From Burkholderia sp. (GTDB lineage: Bacteria > Pseudomonadota > Gammaproteobacteria > Burkholderiales > Burkholderiaceae), in the NCBI GenBank assembly GCA_030151225.1, contig JASLEG010000063.1, positions 1 to 36,547 of the forward strand: a DNA stretch of 36,547 bases. Reading direction: 5' to 3'. The position numbers and the translations under genes were made by a program. The notes under the pieces are model-generated. The model saw only the letters and a list, made by a program, of their open reading frames with translations. It ran no database searches and was not told where the DNA came from. This document shows positions 25,086 to 32,414 of this stretch, in pieces; position 1 is the stretch's first letter; each line of letters begins with the position of its first letter.

Positions 25086-25230
25086 TTATCGTTTTAGTGT
25101 GTCTTGCAAAGCTTTTTGCTATGTCAGGAGGGGGATCGTTCCTGGCACGAAAACGGTGCCGGAGCGCACCGAAATGGATCGCGAAACCGGGGTGGCCAAG
25201 CACATCCGGCCATTCGGTCAAAAATAAAAT

Positions 25231-25247
25231 TTATGCTTCCGCCATAA
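25231..25247. promoter_or_regulatory. candidate LysR-type dyad upstream of the LysR gene
   Basis: TTATG-N7-CATAA is a 5-bp-arm inverted repeat in an AT-rich island, about 150 bp upstream of the LysR start and 290 bp from the permease start. Position and symmetry suggest a regulator site; the spacing is not a canonical T-N11-A. Confidence 0.35.
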
Positions 25248-25394
25248 GATAAAGCTCGTTCCGATGACGACCGCGGGGTGCGCGCAACCGCGCGCGCTGC
25301 GGTAAGGTGCTAGCCGAATCGACGTTTCAGGACAGACACGCACGGGCGCGGCGGCCGCCGGCCGCGCCGGGGTGCCCGTGCAGCAGAGGTTTCC

Positions 25395-26324
25395 GTGGCC
25401 TTCTATACATTGCGACAACTGAAGTATTTCGTGACGACGGTCGAGGCCGGCAGCGTGGCCGAGGCATCGCGCCAGCTCTACATCGCGCAGCCCTCGATCT
25501 CGAACGCGATCAAGGGGCTGGAGGAAAGCTTCGGCGTGAAGCTGTTCATCCGCCATCACGCGCAGGGTGTCTCGCTGACACCGAGCGGCACGCGCTTCTA
25601 CCGCAAGGCGCAGGAGCTGCTGCGCATGGCCCACGAGTTCGAGCAGAACGCGCTGGCCGACAACGACGTGGTGACCGGGCAGATCGACATCGGCTGTTTC
25701 GAGACCGTGGCGCCGCTGTACCTGCCGCAGCTGATCGCGGGCTTTCGCGAGCTGCACCCGGGCGTGAACATCCGGATTCGCGACGGCGAACAGCAGGAGC
25801 TCGTGCAGGGGCTCACGGCCGGCACCTTCGATCTGGCCTTCCTGTACGACCACGAGCTCGACGGCACGATCGAGACGGAACCGCTGATGCCGCCGCAGAA
25901 GCCCTACGTGCTGCTGCCCGAGAACCACCGCTTCGCGCATCAGGCGCAGGTGTCGCTGCGCGACCTGTGCGTCGAGCCGATGATCCTGCTCGACGTGCAG
26001 CCGAGCCGCACCTACTTCGTGAGCCTGTTCCACGCGCTCGGGCTCACGCCGAACATCGTGTTCGGCTCGCCCTCGATCGAGATGGTGCGTGGCATGGTGG
26101 GCCAGGGCTTCGGCTTCTCGCTGCTGGTCACGCGCCCGCATTCGGACACCACCTACGACGGCAAGAAGGTCGTGACGATCGGCATCACCGAGCCGGTGGC
26201 GCCGTCCGGGCTGGTGAGCGCGCGGCTCAAGCGCGGGCAGCTGACCAAGCCGGCCCAGCTGTTCGTGGATTTCTGCCGCGAGCGGCTGGCGCAACTGGGC
26301 GCGACCAAGGGCGAAGGCACATGA
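25395..26324 (+). CDS. LysR-family regulator beside the permease and flavin monooxygenase operon
   Basis: 309-aa LysR regulator. The HTH region is GSVAEASRQLYIAQPSISNAI, then LEESFGVKLFIRHHAQGVSLT; the effector domain starts at about residue 92 (GQIDIGCFETVAPLYLPQL). The start is a GTG at 25395 (VAFYTLRQLKYF), giving the normal LysR N-terminus. It is divergent from the NCS1 permease and tail to tail with the five-gene operon ending at 26421, so it is well placed to control both. The effector is probably the imported compound or a breakdown product, by inference. Confidence 0.9.
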   Translation: MAFYTLRQLKYFVTTVEAGSVAEASRQLYIAQPSISNAIKGLEESFGVKLFIRHHAQGVSLTPSGTRFYRKAQELLRMAHEFEQNALADNDVVTGQIDIGCFETVAPLYLPQLIAGFRELHPGVNIRIRDGEQQELVQGLTAGTFDLAFLYDHELDGTIETEPLMPPQKPYVLLPENHRFAHQAQVSLRDLCVEPMILLDVQPSRTYFVSLFHALGLTPNIVFGSPSIEMVRGMVGQGFGFSLLVTRPHSDTTYDGKKVVTIGITEPVAPSGLVSARLKRGQLTKPAQLFVDFCRERLAQLGATKGEGT

Positions 26325-26336
26325 AGCGCCGAATGC

Positions 26337-26365
26337 GACACGGCCCGCATCGCGCGGGCCGTGTC
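26337..26365. terminator. hairpin between convergent lysR and M20 deacylase genes
   Basis: A 12-bp perfect stem (26337-26348 with 26354-26365) and a 5-base loop, 13 bp after the LysR stop. There is no T-run; GTGTC repeats follow instead. It probably acts as a terminator or 3'-end stabiliser for the LysR transcript and perhaps for the opposing operon. Confidence 0.5.
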
Positions 26366-26420
26366 GTGTCGTGTCGTCTCGTGCCGATTCGAATCGGCTT
26401 GAAGAAGCGCCGCGCGCCGG

Positions 26421-27623
26421 TCAGCCCCCCGCCGCTTCGTCCGAGCGCAGATACGCGAGCAGGCGCCCGAGCATCGCATCGCAGCCGGCCAGTTGCTCGA
26501 CGCTCACGAACTCGTCGGGCTTGTGCCCCTGATCCATGCTGCCCGGGCCGCACACCACGGTGGGAATGCCGGCGCCCTCGAACAGGCCGCCCTCGGTGCC
26601 GAACGCCACCGTGCCGAAGTCGCTCGAGCCGGCGAGCCGCGCCAGCAACTGCGCGGCCTCGCTGTCGGGCGGCGTGGCGAGGCCCGGATAGGCGCCGAGC
26701 GGCTGGAAGCGGATGCCCGTATCGGGCTTCACGGCCCGCATCCTCGGCAGCAGCTCGGCATCGGCGAAGCTCGCCAGATCGTCGGCCACTTCCTGCGCGT
26801 CGTAGCCCGGCAGCGCCCGCACCTCGAAATCGAATTCACATTCGGACGGCACGATGTTCAGCGCGCGACCACCGTGGATCACGCCCGTCTGCACGGTCGA
26901 GAACGGCGGATCGAAGCGCGCGTCGTGATGCTCGGGTTCGGCCAGCCGCGCGCCGATCTCGCCGAGATGGCCGATCAGCTTCGCCGCGTACTCGATCGCG
27001 TTGACGCCGTAAGGCGCATACGCCGAATGGCAGGCCGCGCCCTTCACGTGACAACGCATCGCGAGCTTGCCCTTGTGGCCGAGCACCGGCTTCAGCCCGG
27101 TCGGCTCGCCGATCAGGCACAGGCGCGGGCGATGCGCGCGCCGCGCGAGTTCGGCCAGCATCGGTCGCACGCCGAGGCAGCCCACTTCCTCGTCGTAGGA
27201 GAAGGCCAGATGCACGGGCATCGCCAGCGCCGCCGCATGCGCGACAAAGGCCGGCACCGCGGCCAGCACCGAGGCGAGGAAACCCTTCATGTCGGCCGTG
27301 CCGCGCCCGTAAAGGCGGCCGTCGCGCTCGCTCAGGCGGAACGGCTCGACCGTCCACGCCTGGCCGTCCACCGGCACGACGTCGGTGTGACCCGACAGCA
27401 CCACGCCACCGCGATCGCGCGGGCCGATCGTGGCGAACAGGTTCGCCTTGGTGCGCGCGTCGTTGTAGAACAGCTCGGATTCCACGCCCTGCGCGGCGAG
27501 GTAGTCGCGGATGAATTCGATCAGGTCGAGATTCGATTCGCGGCTGACGGTGGCGAAGCCGATCAGCCGCGCGAGCAGATCGCGGCTGGTGACGGCCGAC
27601 TGCGTGACGCCGGCCTCACTCAT
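26421..27623 (-). CDS. M20-family amidohydrolase, ArgE (acetylornithine deacetylase)-like
   Basis: 400-aa zinc-dependent M20 deacylase. Metal and catalytic residues are in place: His79 and Asp81 (SGHTDVVPVD), bridging Asp111 (GRGTADMKG), Glu145 and Glu146 (YDEEVG), Glu173 (GEPT) and His367 (DQGHKPDEF). The dimerisation domain lies in the middle. It looks like ArgE, but its position as the last gene of a catabolic operon, overlapping the DUF1028 gene by 8 bp, argues for hydrolysis of an N-acyl or N-carbamoyl pathway intermediate rather than arginine synthesis (inference). It is cytosolic; no signal peptide. Confidence 0.88.
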   Translation of the reverse strand: MSEAGVTQSAVTSRDLLARLIGFATVSRESNLDLIEFIRDYLAAQGVESELFYNDARTKANLFATIGPRDRGGVVLSGHTDVVPVDGQAWTVEPFRLSERDGRLYGRGTADMKGFLASVLAAVPAFVAHAAALAMPVHLAFSYDEEVGCLGVRPMLAELARRAHRPRLCLIGEPTGLKPVLGHKGKLAMRCHVKGAACHSAYAPYGVNAIEYAAKLIGHLGEIGARLAEPEHHDARFDPPFSTVQTGVIHGGRALNIVPSECEFDFEVRALPGYDAQEVADDLASFADAELLPRMRAVKPDTGIRFQPLGAYPGLATPPDSEAAQLLARLAGSSDFGTVAFGTEGGLFEGAGIPTVVCGPGSMDQGHKPDEFVSVEQLAGCDAMLGRLLAYLRSDEAAGG

Positions 27624-28293
27624 CGCCGGGCACGCCGTAGCTCGGCGCGGCGGTGGGATTGATCGCGCGCGTCAGGTAGTCGGCCATCTGCGGGCGATAG
27701 GCCTGCCACAGCGCGTCGAGCTGGCCGAGCGGATCCGCGTCGGCCCAGTCCACCCGCAGGTCCACCACCGGCCACACCACGTCGCCGGCGATCTTCAGCG
27801 CGGCCGAATGCACCGGGCCGGCCTCGCCGCCTGCCGCCATCGCCGCGTGCATGGCCGCGAGCAGGCGGTCGGCCAGCGCGCCGGGGGCGCTCTCGAAGGC
27901 CGGCACCATCGCCTCGATCACGGTCAGGCCGGCCAGCATGTTGCCGGCCGCCACGCACTGGTCGCCCGCCACGGCGTGATGCAGGCCGAGCGCTTGCTTG
28001 CCCGTGAACATCGCGCTGCGGCCCTGCCCGTCGATCACGGTGACCTGGCGATACTGGCTCCAGCCGTTCGCCGACAGCGCGCGGTCCAGCGCGGCGGCCG
28101 GATCGAGCTGCTCGGCCTCGAGCAGATCGAGGATCTCGGGCCCGAGCGCGGGCAGCGTGACGTTCTGGGTGGCCACCACGCCCACGCCGGCCCGTACCCA
28201 CGGGCAGCGCGCGCCCACGGCGATGCTCGACGAGCTGATCGCGATGCCCAGCTGACCGGTTTCCTGACACCGGCCGACGATCGAAAAAGTCAT
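27616..28293 (-). CDS. DUF1028 protein, predicted Ntn-hydrolase-like
   Basis: 225-aa DUF1028 (COG3342) protein, a family assigned to the Ntn-hydrolase superfamily but without an established reaction. The typical start MTFSIVGRC leaves Thr2 as the new N-terminus if Met is removed, which would suit an Ntn nucleophile. Other family segments are GIAISSSSIAVGARCPWVRA and GVGVVATQN. Its start follows a perfect GAGGAGG site that overlaps the stop of the upstream Rid gene, so the two are tightly coupled. Probable role: amide or lactam hydrolysis in the pathway encoded by this operon (inference). Confidence 0.88.
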   Translation of the reverse strand: MTFSIVGRCQETGQLGIAISSSSIAVGARCPWVRAGVGVVATQNVTLPALGPEILDLLEAEQLDPAAALDRALSANGWSQYRQVTVIDGQGRSAMFTGKQALGLHHAVAGDQCVAAGNMLAGLTVIEAMVPAFESAPGALADRLLAAMHAAMAAGGEAGPVHSAALKIAGDVVWPVVDLRVDWADADPLGQLDALWQAYRPQMADYLTRAINPTAAPSYGVPGDE

Positions 28294-28303
28294 GCGAGCC
28301 TCC

Positions 28304-28741
28304 TCAGGCCGATTGCGGCGTCCAGTTGTCGGGAATCACGGCGATCACGTCGATCTCCATCAGCCATTCGGGCTGGCCGAGCGCGGCCACCACGAGGCCC
28401 GTGGAGATCGGATACACGCCCTTCAGCCACTTGCCCACTTCCTGGTAGACCGGCTCTCGATAGCGCGGATCCGTCAGGTAGGTGGTGGTCTTGACGATGT
28501 GGGACATGTCGCTGCCCGATTCCTCGAGCAGTTGCCTGACGTTCTTCATCGCCTGTTCGGCCTGCGCGCGCGGATCGCCGAGGCCCACCAGCCTGCCGTC
28601 GAAATCGGTGCCGATCTGGCCGCGCACGTACACGGTATTGCCGGCGCGCACGGCCTGGCAGAGGTCGTTGTCGAGCGACTGGTTCGGGTAGGTATCCCTG
28701 GTGTTGAACATCCGGATACGGGTATGCGTGGGTTCGCTCAT
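28304..28741 (-). CDS. Rid-family (YjgF/YER057c/UK114) protein, second tandem copy
   Basis: 145-aa chorismate-mutase-like trimeric Rid fold. The core is QAVRAGNTVYVRGQIGTDFD, then QAMKNVRQLLEE and a C-terminal EIDVIAVIPD that keeps the conserved Glu. In my alignment with E. coli RidA the catalytic Arg105 (PARSC) is replaced by Ser (PISTG), so it is unlikely to hydrolyse 2-aminoacrylate like RidA and fits the non-RidA Rid subfamilies. It is a near-duplicate (about 92% identical protein) of the gene at 28833-29267. Three 11-bp repeats lie just before its ATG. It is third in the operon. Confidence 0.9.
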   Translation of the reverse strand: MSEPTHTRIRMFNTRDTYPNQSLDNDLCQAVRAGNTVYVRGQIGTDFDGRLVGLGDPRAQAEQAMKNVRQLLEESGSDMSHIVKTTTYLTDPRYREPVYQEVGKWLKGVYPISTGLVVAALGQPEWLMEIDVIAVIPDNWTPQSA

Positions 28742-28749
28742 GGCTCGGG

Positions 28750-28782
28750 ATTCGGTTGGAATTCGGTTCGGATTCGGTTGGG
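28750..28782 (+). repeat. three 11-bp tandem repeats between the two Rid genes
   Basis: ATTCGGTT recurs at 28750, 28761 and 28772, each followed by a variable GGA/CGG/GGG triplet, giving a perfect 11-bp period. The array lies 9-41 bp upstream of the second Rid start codon, in its leader, and may be a scar of the duplication or a protein/RNA-binding site. Confidence 0.75.
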
Positions 28783-28832
28783 ATGCGGCCGCTCGGGGCC
28801 GCGTTCGCGTTCTTGCCGGGGATGGGCCGGGC

Positions 28833-29267
28833 TCAGGCCGAAGCCGGCGGCGTCCAGCCGTCGGGAATCACGGCGATCACGTCGATTTCCATCAGCCACT
28901 GCGGCTGGCCCAGCGCCACCACCACGAGCCCGGTCGAGATCGGGTGCACGCCCTTCAGCCACTTGCCCACTTCGCGATACACCGGCTCGCGATAGCGCGG
29001 ATCGGTCAGGTAGGTGGTGGTCTTGACGATGTGCGACAGGTCGCTGCCCGCTTCCTCGAGCAGCTGCCTGACGTTCTTCATCGCCTGTTCGGCCTGCGCC
29101 TGCGGATCGCCGAGGCCCACCAGATTGCCGTCGAAATCGGTGCCCACCTGGCCGCGCACGTACACGGTGTTGCCAGCGCGCACGGCCTGGCAGAGGTCGT
29201 TGTCGAGCGACTGGTTCGGGTAGGTGTCCCTGGTGTTGAACATCCGGATACGGGTATGCGTGGGCAT
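28833..29267 (-). CDS. Rid-family (YjgF/YER057c/UK114) protein, first tandem copy
   Basis: 144-aa Rid-fold protein, differing at about 11 positions from the copy at 28304-28741; the two coding units are offset by 532 bp at DNA level. It shares the missing RidA arginine (PISTG in place of PARSC) and the retained C-terminal EIDVIAV. Its ATG overlaps the monooxygenase stop (TGATG), so translation is coupled to that gene. By analogy with RutC in the pyrimidine Rut pathway it could process an unstable product of the flavin monooxygenase. It is not shown whether the copies form mixed trimers. Confidence 0.9.
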   Translation of the reverse strand: MPTHTRIRMFNTRDTYPNQSLDNDLCQAVRAGNTVYVRGQVGTDFDGNLVGLGDPQAQAEQAMKNVRQLLEEAGSDLSHIVKTTTYLTDPRYREPVYREVGKWLKGVHPISTGLVVVALGQPQWLMEIDVIAVIPDGWTPPASA

Positions 29268-30598
29268 CAGTTCACTCCGATTTCGCTGGTCTGGGCGTCG
29301 AGTTGGGCGGATAGCGCCTGCGGGGCGGCCGCGGCGCGCTGCGTGTCGTCGCGGTATTCGAGGTACTTGCGCTGGGTGGCGATGTGGTCGGCCACGTGTT
29401 TCGCGTCGTGCCACACGCCCCAGATGAAGCTCGAACCGCGCCGCGATTGCCACGGCAGGCCCAGGAAATATACGCCCGGTTCCACCGACACGCCGCGCTG
29501 GTGCTTCGGCTTGCCCTTCGCGTCGAACGCGTCCACCTGCAGCCAGCGGTAATCGGTGGCATAGCCGGTGGCCCAGATGATCGTGGTGACGCCGGCCTCG
29601 GCCAGGTCGAGCTGCGCGAGCGGCTGCGCGAGACAGGCCGGATCGGCGGGGATCACGCGCGCTTCGGGCTCCTCGGGCAGATCCAGGCCGTTGCGGGCGA
29701 TGTAGGCGTCCGCCTCGTCGAGCAGGGACAGGTAGTTCTCGTCGCCGCGCGCGATGTTGGCGGCCAGATCGTCCTGGAAGCGCACCACGTTGCCGTCGAA
29801 GGATTGCGTCAGACCCACGAGGTTCACGCCCTGATGCGCGAGGCGGCGGAAATCGACGGTGTGGCCGCCGCGCGCGCCGCTCACGGCGATCGTCACGTGC
29901 TCGCGGCCCGGCACCGCGGCTTCGGCGTCCCACTTGCCGAGCACGCCCAGCCACCAGCAGAAGTCGCGCTTGCGATAGGCGCGTGGCGGGCGATCGTGCG
30001 GGCCCACCGACAGGTACACGGTGCGGCCCGCGCGCTGCAGTTCGTCGGCGATCTGCACGCCCGACGAACCGGCGCCCACCACCAGCACGCCGCCGGCCGG
30101 CAGTTGCGCGGGGTTGGTGTAACTGGCCGAGTGGATCTGGGTGAGCGTGCTCGATACCGGCGCGATGGGCGGAATCACCGGCGTCTGGAACGGGCCGGTG
30201 GCCACCACCACGTGGCGGGCCTCGACCGTGCCGTCGCTGGTCTCGATCGTGAAGCCGGGGCGGCCCGCGTTGCGCACCACCTTCCTGATCTCCACGCCGG
30301 TACGGATCGGCGCCTCGAACTTTCGCGCGTACGCCTCGAAATAGTCGGCCACGGCATCCTTCGACGCGAACGCGTCGGGGTCGAGCCCCTCGAATTCCAT
30401 GCCCGGGAAACGGTCGTGCCAGGCCGGCCCGTTCGCCACCAGCGAATCCCAGCGGCCGGTGCGCCAGCGCTCGGCGATCCGGTCGCGCTCGAGCACCAGA
30501 TGCGGCACGCCGAGGCGGCCCAGGTGTTCGCTGATCGCGACGCCGGCCTGGCCGGCACCGACCACCAGCGTGTCTACGACTGTGTTCTCGACTGTCAT
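29267..30598 (-). CDS. flavin-containing monooxygenase (CzcO/YUCCA-like, FAD- and NADPH-binding)
   Basis: 443-aa group B-type flavin monooxygenase. The FAD Rossmann motif is GAGQAG (residues 14-19) and the NADPH motif GAGSSG (175-180). The WATGY motif near the C-terminal third is typical of FMO-type enzymes. It likely uses NADPH and O2 to oxygenate a small molecule, possibly a nitrogen heterocycle or amine given its neighbours. ATG 30598 is chosen for its AGAGGA site; the frame extends to 30655 without one. It is the first gene of the operon continuing into Rid, Rid, DUF1028 and M20 deacylase. The upstream 160 bp is AT-rich and must hold the promoter, although no clear hexamer pair was found. 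Confidence 0.9.
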   Translation of the reverse strand: MTVENTVVDTLVVGAGQAGVAISEHLGRLGVPHLVLERDRIAERWRTGRWDSLVANGPAWHDRFPGMEFEGLDPDAFASKDAVADYFEAYARKFEAPIRTGVEIRKVVRNAGRPGFTIETSDGTVEARHVVVATGPFQTPVIPPIAPVSSTLTQIHSASYTNPAQLPAGGVLVVGAGSSGVQIADELQRAGRTVYLSVGPHDRPPRAYRKRDFCWWLGVLGKWDAEAAVPGREHVTIAVSGARGGHTVDFRRLAHQGVNLVGLTQSFDGNVVRFQDDLAANIARGDENYLSLLDEADAYIARNGLDLPEEPEARVIPADPACLAQPLAQLDLAEAGVTTIIWATGYATDYRWLQVDAFDAKGKPKHQRGVSVEPGVYFLGLPWQSRRGSSFIWGVWHDAKHVADHIATQRKYLEYRDDTQRAAAAPQALSAQLDAQTSEIGVN

Positions 30599-30760
30599 CG
30601 CATTCCTCTGATTAGCGGTTCGTTGCGCCCGCGGCGTCGCCGCCGGGGATGGCATGTGTCGAATTCTGTTCAGAGAAACAAAAGAACGAAATGATGTTTT
30701 TTGTGGTTGGGGGTTAGGAAAAAGTTGGTGGAGGGGGGCGCAGCGGCGGCGATGGCGGGC

Positions 30761-31288
30761 TCACCGGCCGCGTCGGGCCGCGTCGCCCGGCGCGACGAGC
30801 AGTTGATCGACGAGTTCGAGCTTCAGGGGCCGGCTCGCGTCGAGCCCGCCCTTGTCGATCACGTGGCGCCAGCCGTCGCCGGCCCCGGGATGGCGGTAGA
30901 ACACGGCCACCGCCACGTATCGCGTGTCGGGCCGCATCGGCTGCGACAGGCTGGCCGACGCGCCCGGGTTCAGCACCGTGGCCATGTCGGTCTGCAGGTC
31001 CTGCGCCAGCACGATGCGGTCGCGCAGCAGCAGATCCTCGTACGAGGCGCCGTCGAACTGTCGGCGGTCGGCGAGCTGATAGATGCGCACGGCGACCGAG
31101 GTGGGATGGCCGGCGGCGTCGGGGTTCAGCGCCGCGCGCGCCGACAGATCGACGTCGAGCGTCCTGACCTGCCTGACGAACACCGCGCGATACGCGCTCG
31201 CGGACGCATCGGAGACGGACTGCCACGCGCCGCAGGCGGACAGCAGCCACGCGGAGGCAAGGGTGCAAATGACGAAGCGCAGGGACAT
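30761..31288 (-). CDS. tssJ: type VI secretion lipoprotein TssJ
   Basis: 175-aa outer-membrane lipoprotein of the type VI secretion membrane complex; in characterised systems it anchors the periplasmic part of TssM. The signal peptide ends in lipobox LSAC with Cys19. The transthyretin-like beta-sandwich is recognisable from VRIYQLADRRQFDGASYEDLLLRD-type sequence and YVAVAVFYRHP. The ATG at 31288 has GAGGA 8 bp upstream; an extension to 31345 would mask the signal peptide. It follows tssG by 37 bp and ends the visible tss operon. Confidence 0.92.
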   Translation of the reverse strand: MSLRFVICTLASAWLLSACGAWQSVSDASASAYRAVFVRQVRTLDVDLSARAALNPDAAGHPTSVAVRIYQLADRRQFDGASYEDLLLRDRIVLAQDLQTDMATVLNPGASASLSQPMRPDTRYVAVAVFYRHPGAGDGWRHVIDKGGLDASRPLKLELVDQLLVAPGDAARRGR

Positions 31289-31325
31289 CGGGAATCCTCG
31301 GTCGGACAGGTCGTGAGTCGTGGGT

Positions 31326-32414
31326 TCAGGCAGGCGGACGGGCATCGGGCACCGGGAACGCCTCGCAGGTGCCCAGCGCGATGTGGATCAGGCGCGGTAC
31401 GTCGGCACGCAGCACGGTCGTCCAGCCCAGACGCGGCGCCGGCCCCGCCGACGACGGCCCGATCGCCGGCTCGGGCGCATGATGCGACGCCACCGCCATG
31501 CGCAGATGCACGTCCGCCTTCACGCCGACGTACAGGCGCACGAAGGCCAGCAGCTCGCGATGCAGCCACGCGCCGGGCAGCAGGTCGTGAGCCTGCCCGG
31601 CGTCGGCCGGGCGCAGCGTGACGCGCACCGCGCGGTTGCGGCATGCGACGCGCCGGCCCAGCACGTAGCCGGCACCGAGCCCGCGGCGCACATCCGCCCC
31701 GGCCTCGTCCGCCTTGCCAGCCTCGCGCCGCGACGTCAGCGGCTGCGGTCGGCCCGTGCGCGCATGCGCCGGAAAGAACTCGTCCACCCGCACCTCGGCA
31801 CCGGGCACCGCCAGTGCCACCACCCCGGCCAGCCCCTCGGCCGTGCGCGTGCGCTGGATCAGCAGGCCGAGCACGGCGAGCAGGCGCGAATCCGGCAAAC
31901 CCGCGCGCCGGGGCTTGTCGCCCCAGCCGAAGCCGGCCAGGCTCAGCAGGTTGCGCGAATGCGCGTCGGTGCCACCCGGGCGGAAGCTCTCCGGATAGCG
32001 GTACTTCTCCCACGCGCGATACAGCAGCGTGAGATGGCGGTGATTGAACGGGTCGAGAAAGGCCTCCACCACCTCGTGGCCTTCCACGCGCAGCGCGATG
32101 TCGTCGATGTAATGCGAGGGCAGCACCGCATCCACGCCGTACAGCCCGAGAAAGGTCGTGCCGACGTTCGGCGGCGCCTCGGGCCGCGCCTCGTCGCACG
32201 TCACCGCCGCGATGTCCGAGGCGGGAAAGCCCATGCGGGGCCGCGGCCGGAAGCGCACCGGCTCGTGCTCGAGCGTGTCGCGCGCACCGAGGCCCGGCGC
32301 ATCCGGCGCATGCGCCTCGAGCAGTCGGCACAGCTGCATGAAACTCATGCGCGGCGCACGCGCGAGCAGCGCCGCGACGAACGGCTCGACGCCGGGAAAC
32401 CGGGGGGCGCTCAC
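31326..32414 (-). CDS. tssG: type VI secretion baseplate subunit TssG
   Basis: 362-aa baseplate wedge protein that partners two TssF subunits. Family marks are LARAPRMSFMQLCRLLEAH at the N-terminus, VRFRPRPRMGFPASDIA, the FLGLYGVDAVLPSHYID block and FNHRHLTLLYRAWEKYRYP. The start is a GTG at 32414 that overlaps the tssF stop (GTGA). A Gly/Ala-rich loop (about residues 225-245) looks variable. It is cytoplasmic, in the baseplate docked on the TssJLM complex. Confidence 0.93.
   Translation of the reverse strand: MSAPRFPGVEPFVAALLARAPRMSFMQLCRLLEAHAPDAPGLGARDTLEHEPVRFRPRPRMGFPASDIAAVTCDEARPEAPPNVGTTFLGLYGVDAVLPSHYIDDIALRVEGHEVVEAFLDPFNHRHLTLLYRAWEKYRYPESFRPGGTDAHSRNLLSLAGFGWGDKPRRAGLPDSRLLAVLGLLIQRTRTAEGLAGVVALAVPGAEVRVDEFFPAHARTGRPQPLTSRREAGKADEAGADVRRGLGAGYVLGRRVACRNRAVRVTLRPADAGQAHDLLPGAWLHRELLAFVRLYVGVKADVHLRMAVASHHAPEPAIGPSSAGPAPRLGWTTVLRADVPRLIHIALGTCEAFPVPDARPPA

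Larger units (their letters stand above)
24944..25394. other. 451-bp divergent regulatory region, AT-rich, between permease and LysR gene
   Basis: No gene is seen. Two AT-rich islands (about 25035-25125 and 25215-25255) contrast sharply with the surrounding GC-rich sequence. They hold a possible permease promoter, a TTATG/CATAA dyad (25231-25247) and a small GCAAA/TTTGC hairpin (25106-25119). This is the likely control region for the permease and the LysR gene. Confidence 0.6.

Noticed and set aside
26421..27623. Calling the M20 enzyme a biosynthetic argE
   Set aside because: It is the last gene of an overlapping catabolic operon with no arginine genes nearby; family similarity alone does not fix the substrate.
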